From: a bacterium
GTDB taxonomy: Bacteria; Krumholzibacteriota; Krumholzibacteria; LZORAL124-64-63
Assembly (NCBI GenBank): GCA_003646045.1
Contig: QNDV01000116.1
Span: 1 to 7,115, forward strand
Reading direction: 5' to 3'
Length of the DNA: 7,115 nt
Each line of letters begins with the position of its first letter. Position 1 is the first letter of the stretch. The notes under the pieces were generated by a model. That model was not told the DNA's origin, ran no database searches, and saw only the letters and a program-made list of their open reading frames with translations. The position numbers and the translations under genes are program-made. This document shows, in pieces, positions 1 through 5,460 of this stretch.

Positions 1-99
1 CATGGCGCCGCCGAAGAGCAGCACGATGTTCCAGGGGATCTTCTCAAGGACCTCGAGAAGATCCCCTGGAACATCGTGCTGCTCTTCGGCGGCGCCATG
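1..99. repeat. Near-perfect 99-base inverted repeat (foldback) at the window edge
   Basis: Bases 1-45 are the exact reverse complement of bases 55-99, and the 9 bases between them (46-54) also pair apart from one mismatch, so the whole segment is almost a complete palindrome. The right arm encodes natural transporter sequence (IPWNIVLLFGGAM) that continues into the rest of the gene. The left arm is therefore best read as a reverse-complement copy of coding sequence and not as true upstream sequence. Its position at the extreme edge of the window suggests a chimeric or foldback read at a contig end. A genuine cruciform-forming repeat is possible but less likely. Confidence 0.95.
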
Positions 100-528
100 A
101 GCCTCGGTTTCTGCCTGTGGCAGACCGGAGCCGCGGCCTGGCTGGCCGTGGGCTGGTTGAACCTGCTGCACGGATCGCCATGGCTATTGTTCGTCATGGG
201 GGTGGTGGTACTGGTCATGGCCATGACCAACTTCATCATGAATGTGGCCGCCATCGCCGTGACCCTGCCCGTGGCCCTGGTCATGGCCCGCTACCTCGGC
301 GTGGCCCCCGACGTGGTGATGTACGCCTCCCTGGCCGCCGCCGGCATGCCCTTCCTGCTGCTGGTAGGCGCCGCGCCCAACGCCATCGCCTACGAGAGCG
401 GCCAGTTCAAGACCAGCGAGTTCTTCTACTACGGCCTGCCTGCCACGGTCATCCTGCTGGCGGTGATCGCGGTGTTCGTCAAGTGGGTGTGGCCGGCCAT
501 GGGGATGCCGGTGGTGTTGGGGGCGTAG
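46..528 (+). CDS. SLC13/DASS-family anion:sodium symporter, C-terminal fragment
   Basis: This is the C-terminal part (about 160 residues) of a divalent anion:Na+ symporter, an inner-membrane carrier that takes up dicarboxylates, sulfate or similar anions with sodium. Visible landmarks are PWNIVLLFGGAMSLGF in a membrane segment, a second segment with MTNFIMNVAAIAVTLPVAL, and AAPNAIAYESGQFKTSEF, which matches the conserved SLC13 C-terminal signature around APNAI-Y-SG. A last hydrophobic helix (PATVILLAVIAVFVKWVW) precedes the TAG stop at 526-528. The N-terminal half is absent. The frame stays open to base 1, but bases 1-45 are the foldback copy and should not be read as protein. A GTG at 76 is an internal codon, not a start. 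Substrate cannot be read from this fragment. The gene converges on the secreted-protein gene ending at 564. Confidence 0.86.
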   Translation, partial: KDLEKIPWNIVLLFGGAMSLGFCLWQTGAAAWLAVGWLNLLHGSPWLLFVMGVVVLVMAMTNFIMNVAAIAVTLPVALVMARYLGVAPDVVMYASLAAAGMPFLLLVGAAPNAIAYESGQFKTSEFFYYGLPATVILLAVIAVFVKWVWPAMGMPVVLGA

Positions 529-563
529 GAGTCCTCGTTATATCGGCCTCCCAAGTACCGCTA

Positions 564-1034
564 CTACCGGTACGTTGCCTTCAACGTCCCCCACGAAACC
601 GGATCAACCGAGACCGTACCGCGATAGAAATACACCTGGATATAACTCGGCGGTGATCCCGACCCGTCCGGTAGTTCCATCGTGTCGAACAGATTCAACT
701 CACGCATCGGCAGAACCCCCTGAACCGACCAGAGCCAGTCTCCACCCGATCCCGCCCACAAGAATTCGATGAAGTAGGAACCCGCATTGAAGCAGCCGAC
801 TCCCCAGGTGGATATCTCGACTGGTACGCCATGGTGGTACCGCTCGAAGGTGAAGTCCGGGTGGAAACACAACTGAACGTCATAGCCAAGATCGGATGGA
901 GTTTCCGACGTTCCGTCGGCGAATCGGGTACCCGCCCAATCCCAGCAACCGACAAACTCGCGTTCCGGCTGACCGTATACGGAGGCGCCAATCAACAGCA
1001 GAAAGCCAACCAGAGCCGCAGTTATCGACTTCAT
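564..1034 (-). CDS. Small exported protein, lipocalin-like pattern, with WGxLKAxYR C-terminal tail
   Basis: This 156-residue protein has a clear Sec signal peptide: MKSITAALVGFLLLIGASVYG gives one N-terminal Lys, a hydrophobic core and probable cleavage near residues 21-22. The start at 1034 is chosen because it begins the signal peptide. An in-frame ATG at 1058 would add eight residues and has no convincing ribosome site. The mature part is rich in Trp, Tyr, Phe and Gly and has three cysteines (C30, C56, C81). The run from FVGCWDW through TPSDLGYDVQLCFHPDFTFERY recalls the G-x-W ... L-x-F-x-x-D-G-x-F layout of lipocalin-like hypothetical proteins. That is pattern resemblance only and no function is assigned. 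It ends in W148-G-T-L-K-A-T-Y-R156, nearly the same tail as the next upstream gene. Its codons look less GC-biased than the right-hand operon. The stop TAG lies at 564-566, 35 bases from the convergent transporter stop. Confidence 0.8.
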   Translation of the reverse strand: MKSITAALVGFLLLIGASVYGQPEREFVGCWDWAGTRFADGTSETPSDLGYDVQLCFHPDFTFERYHHGVPVEISTWGVGCFNAGSYFIEFLWAGSGGDWLWSVQGVLPMRELNLFDTMELPDGSGSPPSYIQVYFYRGTVSVDPVSWGTLKATYR

Positions 1035-1107
1035 ATATTTACCATCCAATCTCGACATCCCAAGTGGCTATGCACTGATCGGTGTCACACCATCCAGTGT
1101 CGCCCTC

Positions 1108-1125
1108 GTGGCCCCCGGGGGCCAC
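1108..1125. repeat. 18-base perfect palindrome containing the 14-base GC repeat (copy 1)
   Basis: GTGGCCCCCGGGGGCCAC reads identically on both strands. Its central 14 bases (1110-1123) recur exactly at 3007-3020. It lies 26 bases downstream of the stop of the 203-residue secreted-protein gene (- strand) and upstream of the 156-residue gene. The position fits a transcription end or boundary element, but no T-tract follows on either strand, so it is not a canonical intrinsic terminator. A protein-binding site or small dispersed repeat is equally possible. Confidence 0.5.
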
Positions 1126-1151
1126 ATCCGGCGCCGACATCACCCACCTGA

Positions 1152-1763
1152 CTACCGAAACAGCGCCTTGACCCCACCCCAGGTATGCTCCGCCGCCGGC
1201 ACGGTCTGCCCCTGCAGTCGCAAGTGGATATCGGTCACGATACCCAGGGGATCGACCAGGTGTCCTGCGGTCACGTCGAATCGGCAGATGAGTTCCGCCC
1301 CGATCGGCGTACCCAGCAACAGGTTGAAATCCAGCAGCGCGGCATCTTCGCTGTGGGTAAAACCGCCCAAAAAATCGACAATGACGTTCTCGGGCAACTC
1401 CGCCCCGGACAAGAGCTGCGCACCGTCCAGGGTGTCCGCGGTGAGCAGCAACATCATCGTGCAGGGCACGTCGAGGGTGTCGGTGACAACGATACCGCCG
1501 ACGCTACGCTCGACCACATACCGGCCGTCGGTGCCTGATCCGGACATGATCAGGTGCATCATGTCGATGGTCGCGACCTCGGGCGGCATGGTGAAGGTAC
1601 AGCTGCGCCGGTCGGGCTGTTCGTTGGGCAGGACGAAGCCGGCGTCGTATTCGCCCACGAGCAGGGGGAGGTCGACGATGGTGGTCTGGGCGGGGGCGGT
1701 TGCCGGTGAGACAAGGAGCAGGAGCAGGGCCGGGAACAGGAAAGGCGGCGGATACGGTTTCAT
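1152..1763 (-). CDS. Small exported protein of unknown function with WGGVKALFR C-terminal tail
   Basis: This 203-residue protein has a signal peptide (MKPYPPPFLFPALLLLLVSP, then ATAPAQ) with a probable signal peptidase I site after A-P-A at residue 25. The start at 1763 is supported by a GAGGAG ribosome site six bases upstream. An in-frame ATG at 1817 lacks one and would bury the signal peptide. The mature chain looks beta-rich, with many alternating hydrophobic stretches and three cysteines (C55, C101, C160). I do not recognise a family. Apart from the tail it shows no obvious similarity to its 156-residue neighbour. The last nine residues, W195-G-G-V-K-A-L-F-R203, match that neighbour's tail at W, G, K, A and R, with conservative changes at L/V and Y/F. 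It probably acts outside the cytoplasm. The two genes share orientation and are 117 bases apart, so co-transcription is possible but interrupted by the palindrome at 1108-1125. Confidence 0.84.
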   Translation of the reverse strand: MKPYPPPFLFPALLLLLVSPATAPAQTTIVDLPLLVGEYDAGFVLPNEQPDRRSCTFTMPPEVATIDMMHLIMSGSGTDGRYVVERSVGGIVVTDTLDVPCTMMLLLTADTLDGAQLLSGAELPENVIVDFLGGFTHSEDAALLDFNLLLGTPIGAELICRFDVTAGHLVDPLGIVTDIHLRLQGQTVPAAEHTWGGVKALFR

Positions 1764-2078
1764 GGAGGACTCCTCGTTTGGGGATCCGTCCGCAGGAGAG
1801 ATATGCCGCCTTGCCATGGTCAGGATCGGAAATGCCGTAACCAGAGTAGCATAACTACCGGGGTGTACGGGGTTTAAACTGGACTGGGTGTGCAGCCTCT
1901 CATGATTCTGATCGATACCACCGCTGCTATCCAGGTACGGCTGAACTGCTGCTGGTCAATCATGTCTCTATTGGGCAAAATGGCAGGGTCACTGAATGCT
2001 GTTGTATCGTGCGCGGCCAACACGCTTCAGCAAGCATCAAAGACCCGGATGATTAGTCCCGCGGATGGAGAGCACACC
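1764..2078. other. Divergent intergenic region, no gene or RNA recognised
   Basis: These 315 bases separate the 203-residue secreted-protein gene (- strand) from the prenyltransferase gene (+ strand), so promoters for both should lie here. The ribosome sites are clear at both edges (GAGGAG near 1770-1775 on the - strand, GGAG at 2067-2070 on the + strand). The reading frame upstream of the prenyltransferase start is open from 1890, but its residues (many Cys, Ser, Gln, mixed polarity) look non-coding and have no family resemblance. I found no promoter hexamer pair good enough to call, and no tRNA, riboswitch or repeat. Confidence 0.5.
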
Positions 2079-2975
2079 ATGACCACCCCCGCCCCCCAAC
2101 TGATCCTCGGCCCCATGCGCGTCCCCTTCCTGCTGCTGGCAGTGGCCTGCGTTCTGCTGGGCATCGCCACCGCCCACTACCAGGGTGGTGGTCTCGACGT
2201 GCTCTACCTGCTGCTGGCGCTGTTGGGTGGCGTGGCGGCCCACGTCGCCGTCAACGCCCTGAACGAGTATGACGACTTCCGCAGCGGCTTGGACCAGAAG
2301 ACCGAGCGCACGCCCTTCAGCGGCGGTAGCGGCGTCCTGCCCGCCAACCCGGAGAAGGCGCGTTACGGACTGGTGATCGGCCTGGTCGGTGTGGCAGTCA
2401 CCATCGCCATCGGTATCTATTTCGTGGTCGCCCGCGGCTGGATGATCGTGCCCCTGGGTCTGCTGGGGCTGCTGGTGGCGGTCACCTATACGCGCTGGCT
2501 CACACGCGGCCCCCTGCTCTGCCTGCTGGCTCCCGGGATCGGCTTCGCGCTCATGACCCTTGGTACACACTTCGTGTTGACCGGGACGTACACCTGGACC
2601 TCCACGACCGCGTCGCTGGTCCCGCTCTTCCTGGTGAGCGACCTGTTGCTGCTGAACCAATTGCCCGACCTGGAAGCCGACGCCAAAGTGGGGCGGCGGC
2701 ACCTGATGATCGTCCATGGGCGCCGCGTCGGCCTGACGGTCTACGGGTTATTCCTGGTGGCGACGTACGTCAGCATCGTGGCCGGCTGGGCGGTAGGCAC
2801 GTTGCCAGCTTGGTCACTGCTCGCCCTGGCGACGATCGTGATCGCCGTGCCCACTTACCGGGGGAGCGTCGCCCACGCCGATGATATCCCCGGGTTGATA
2901 CCCTTTCTGGGTCGCAACGTGATACTGACGCTGGCGACGCCGGTGCTGCTGTCGGTGGGGCTGTTTGTCGGCTAG
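2079..2975 (+). CDS. UbiA-family prenyltransferase, MenA-like
   Basis: This 298-residue integral membrane enzyme should transfer a polyprenyl chain from a polyprenyl diphosphate to an aromatic or related acceptor. 1,4-dihydroxy-2-naphthoate (menaquinone pathway) is the most likely acceptor by resemblance to MenA. Both Asp-rich motifs that bind Mg-diphosphate are present: N62-E-Y-D65-D66-F-R-S-G-L-D72 and, in the second half, N193-Q-L-P-D197-L-E-A-D201 followed by KVGRRHLMIVHG. About eight or nine hydrophobic segments fit the UbiA fold, and length is normal. The start at 2079 is chosen over the far upstream open frame because a GGAG site lies eight bases before it and the first membrane segment starts at residue 15. 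The block T78-P-F-S-G-G-S-G-V-L-P replaces the usual GPxRAVQSG-type stretch of classical MenA, so the acceptor may differ. No quinone biosynthesis gene lies nearby. It converges on the - strand operon. Confidence 0.92.
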   Translation: MTTPAPQLILGPMRVPFLLLAVACVLLGIATAHYQGGGLDVLYLLLALLGGVAAHVAVNALNEYDDFRSGLDQKTERTPFSGGSGVLPANPEKARYGLVIGLVGVAVTIAIGIYFVVARGWMIVPLGLLGLLVAVTYTRWLTRGPLLCLLAPGIGFALMTLGTHFVLTGTYTWTSTTASLVPLFLVSDLLLLNQLPDLEADAKVGRRHLMIVHGRRVGLTVYGLFLVATYVSIVAGWAVGTLPAWSLLALATIVIAVPTYRGSVAHADDIPGLIPFLGRNVILTLATPVLLSVGLFVG

Positions 2976-3006
2976 CGGGGATGGTGAAATTCAGCAGTGG
3001 TGAATG

Positions 3007-3020
3007 GGCCCCCGGGGGCC
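3007..3020. repeat. 14-base GC palindrome (copy 2) between convergent genes
   Basis: GGCCCCCGGGGGCC is an exact second copy of the core at 1110-1123. It sits in the 62-base gap between the prenyltransferase stop (2975) and the stop of the 494-residue gene (3038), 31 and 17 bases away. Flanking bases differ from copy 1, so only the core is repeated. In RNA it could form a short GC stem, which would suit a shared two-way termination or pause site. There is no T-tract on either side. Confidence 0.5.
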
Positions 3021-3037
3021 GCGCTCCGTGAGCAATA

Positions 3038-4522
3038 TCAATTGTCCGGATGCAGTGGCGATACCTCCTGCATCCGGCGTATTCCATTGCGATCCAGGAC
3101 CAGACGAAACCGGAGGCTTTTCTTGCCCGTCCGGCTTTCCAACTGAACCACCAGATTAATCTTGTAGATTCGCGCCCCGGTCACGCTCTTGACCGTATCG
3201 TCATCTCCCAGGGTCAGTATTTCCTTTGCCGGTTCATCCATATTCCACAACAACCGCTTGATGTTGATTCTGATGATGTCATTGACCGCTTTGGTGTGGT
3301 AACCGGGATTGATTCTCTGTAGCGGCTTGCGGAACAACGAGATCTTCTTGCGGTAGTGGATGACCTGTTCCAACTGCCAGAAATTGGCTATTTCAGTGAC
3401 GTGCCCCACATGCCTCAACGCCTGCACATCTTCCGGAACCTGGCCCTTTCCCACATAGCGCACCATCTCCCGGCACGACCCCATGCGTCGCTCTTCCTTG
3501 TCGAAAAAATGGGTCTTGGAATCGAAGATGCGCCGGCTCAGCCATTTCTCCAGGTAGAGCCGGGTCAGGTCCTTGATGCGGTCCTTGAACACATATCCCA
3601 CCACCAGGGCGACAAAAAGCGGCAGGGTGAAATTGCCGAACCTCTGCTGGGCCAGAAAGGCGATCAGCGTGGCAAAGACCATGGACAATCCGGCTGCGAT
3701 CCCCATAGACACCTGGTTGACCACCTGTCCTTCGGCCTTACTCCGCTGTTTCAGAAAGAGATGACTACGGAAGAACTTCTTGTGCACGCTGTGGCGGAAA
3801 ATGAGGTCTTCGTCATCACCAACCATCGTGGCATGGTTCATGGCTTGCGCGTGGTCCTGCAGGGACCTGATGCTGTCGATGACTACCGCCAGGTCCAGCT
3901 CCGGTTCTGGCGGCCCGTTTTTGATGGCGGCCAGGAAACGCAGCAGGATCTGTCCGGCTTCCGCAGTGAGATATTCATCGGCACTGGACAGGATGGTTGG
4001 CGGGCGATGGTCGTCACCCAGGGCCGGTCCGCTGGCCCGGGTCACCTGGGCCGACAAGGTGCGCAGCAACGCCAGGGCAGCTTCGGTTTCGTCGACAAAT
4101 TCCCGGAGATGCGTCGCATCGGGATTCGCGGTGATCTCAGCCAACCCGTTCCAGAGCGCGCGGGCGGTGATGCTGGTGTACATCATGGCATGGTATTCGG
4201 CAACCCGGCCATATGCCTTGTCGTGGGGATCCTGAAGCCATTGGTCGATGCTCTTGCGCAGGCGCCCGCCCGGTTGGCCTTCTGCCAGGGAGGGAACCAG
4301 CCCCAGGTCCACTTCCGGAGTCTTGAGCCGCACGTAGTTCTTGATGTCGCCGTAGAAGGAACTCCGGGGATAGGAGCCGGGATTCACATCCAGGGAATTG
4401 GGCAGAAACAGGTACATATCGACCTGGTAGTCAGCCCGACGGTCCCTGCTCAACCAGTAGTCCAGTTTCATCTCGAACTGGAACTGGTCGTGTACCTCGA
4501 AGGATTTGTCGATTGGGGGCAT
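3038..4522 (-). CDS. Uncharacterised two-helix membrane protein, last gene of the rpoZ operon
   Basis: This 494-residue protein has no domain I can name. It begins with a soluble region (1-265) that includes a well-conserved-looking stretch FEVHDQFQFEMKLDYWLSRDRR and helical segments. Two adjacent membrane helices follow at about 268-291 and 296-312 (SMGIAAGLSMVFATLIAFLA, then NFTLPLFVALVVGYVF). They are followed by a basic cytoplasmic-type region (KDRIKDLTRLYLEKWLSRR) and a 180-residue C-terminal domain. There is no signal peptide, so both large parts probably face the cytoplasm with a short external turn. I recall similar conserved hypothetical membrane proteins in other bacteria but no characterised one. 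The ATG at 4522 is preceded by GAGG. A GTG at 4537 that overlaps the glycosylase stop (GTGA) is the alternative and adds five residues. Either way it is coupled to the DNA-repair gene upstream. Codons look less GC-biased than in coaBC. Confidence 0.85.
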   Translation of the reverse strand: MPPIDKSFEVHDQFQFEMKLDYWLSRDRRADYQVDMYLFLPNSLDVNPGSYPRSSFYGDIKNYVRLKTPEVDLGLVPSLAEGQPGGRLRKSIDQWLQDPHDKAYGRVAEYHAMMYTSITARALWNGLAEITANPDATHLREFVDETEAALALLRTLSAQVTRASGPALGDDHRPPTILSSADEYLTAEAGQILLRFLAAIKNGPPEPELDLAVVIDSIRSLQDHAQAMNHATMVGDDEDLIFRHSVHKKFFRSHLFLKQRSKAEGQVVNQVSMGIAAGLSMVFATLIAFLAQQRFGNFTLPLFVALVVGYVFKDRIKDLTRLYLEKWLSRRIFDSKTHFFDKEERRMGSCREMVRYVGKGQVPEDVQALRHVGHVTEIANFWQLEQVIHYRKKISLFRKPLQRINPGYHTKAVNDIIRINIKRLLWNMDEPAKEILTLGDDDTVKSVTGARIYKINLVVQLESRTGKKSLRFRLVLDRNGIRRMQEVSPLHPDN

Positions 4523-4533
4523 GGTTCCTCGTC

Positions 4534-5460
4534 TCACCGCTCCTGCACCAACGCATCCCTCAACACCCGCAACTTCCGCACGTCGTTCCAGGTTTCATTC
4601 TTCCACTGCGGATTACGCAGCAGCGCGGCGGGGTGGTAGGTGGCCATCACCGGAATGCCGGCATAGAAATGCACCGACTCGCGCAGACGCTTCAGGGACA
4701 GGTTGGTGTTGAGCAGCGTCTGGGCCGCGATGCGCCCGAGGCAGCAGATCACCCGCGGCCTGATGATGGCCAGCTGCCGCTTGAGGTGGGGCTCGCAGGC
4801 GGTAACTTCGCCGCCGGCGGGGTCCCGGTTCTCCGGGGGGCGGCACTTCAGGATATTGGCGATGTAGACGTCGTCCCGCGCCAGACCGATGGCGCCGATG
4901 ATCTTGGTGAGCAGTTGCCCGCTGCGCCCCACGAATGGTTCTCCCTGCAGGTCCTCGTCGCGACCCGGAGCCTCGCCGATGAACATGATGTCGGCCTCGG
5001 GACTACCGGCGCCAAAGACCGTGTTGTTGCGGCCGGCGCTCAGATTGCAGGAGGTACAGGGCAGCACTTCTTCGCGCAGGCGGGCCAGGGCGGCGGTCCT
5101 GTCTCCCCCCGCTTCCGCCAGATAGGGATCCTGCGGCGGTCCGTCCTTGGCCTCCGGATGGCGGGCGATGGCGCCCATCGTCTCGGCCACGAATACCTCG
5201 CAGATGCGTTTGAAGTCCGCGTCCAACTCGAGAGGCGGCAATTGACGTGGTGCCGGCGTGGCAACCGGCAACGGCGCGGATTCGGGCTCGCTCACCGGAG
5301 CTGTCGTCGGCGCCACCTCGGTGTCCACCGTCGCCGGCAGCTCCTCCACCTGGTCCAGATACCAGGCCCCGTCCCCGTCATTCTGGTTCAGCCAGGTCAC
5401 GAAGTCGCGCAGGACAGCGTCGTAATCGTCCGGGCGACCTGCCGACGGCTCTGGCTTCAT
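4534..5460 (-). CDS. Family 4 (iron-sulfur) uracil-DNA glycosylase with long N-terminal extension
   Basis: This enzyme excises uracil from DNA, starting base-excision repair of deaminated cytosine. The catalytic domain (about 125-308) shows all family 4 landmarks. Four cysteines for the 4Fe-4S cluster are present as C135-x2-C138 and C206-x15-C222. Motif A is G162-E-A-P-G-R-D-E-D170, with the [12 protein letters not shown] stretch at 203-214 and motif B is H276-P-A-A-L-L-R-N-P284. At 308 residues it is about 100 longer than minimal members. The extra N-terminus has an acidic-aromatic segment (12-36), then a Pro/Ala/Thr/Glu-rich linker (42-77), then a helical piece. Such extensions occur in related bacterial glycosylases and may bind a partner or DNA, which is inference. 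The start ATG overlaps the coaBC stop by four bases (ATGA) and has GGAG six bases upstream, so translation is coupled. The stop at 4534-4536 leads directly into the membrane-protein gene. Confidence 0.96.
   Translation of the reverse strand: MKPEPSAGRPDDYDAVLRDFVTWLNQNDGDGAWYLDQVEELPATVDTEVAPTTAPVSEPESAPLPVATPAPRQLPPLELDADFKRICEVFVAETMGAIARHPEAKDGPPQDPYLAEAGGDRTAALARLREEVLPCTSCNLSAGRNNTVFGAGSPEADIMFIGEAPGRDEDLQGEPFVGRSGQLLTKIIGAIGLARDDVYIANILKCRPPENRDPAGGEVTACEPHLKRQLAIIRPRVICCLGRIAAQTLLNTNLSLKRLRESVHFYAGIPVMATYHPAALLRNPQWKNETWNDVRKLRVLRDALVQER

Noticed and set aside
555..573. Six-base-pair hairpin GTACCG / CGGTAC with a seven-base loop between convergent stops, as a terminator
   Set aside because: The stem is short, overlaps the last codons of the secreted-protein gene, and has no T-tract on either strand.
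1108..1854. 248-residue + strand frame opposite the 203-residue secreted protein
   Set aside because: Rich in Ser, Pro, Arg and Thr without a signal or motif, whereas the - strand frame has a ribosome site, signal peptide and the shared tail.
1971..2000. TTGGGC ... AATGCT as a promoter for the prenyltransferase gene
   Set aside because: The -10 match is only three of six bases and the spacer is 18, no better than chance in this region.
1890..2078. N-terminal extension of the prenyltransferase by 63 residues
   Set aside because: No ribosome site at 1890, residues look non-coding, and the GGAG-supported ATG at 2079 places the first membrane segment where the family expects it.
3356..4639. 427-residue open frame on the + strand opposite the 494-residue membrane protein
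   Set aside because: It has no ribosome site or recognisable domain and its composition is that of a mirror frame. The - strand frame has coherent membrane helices, a start signal and operon context.
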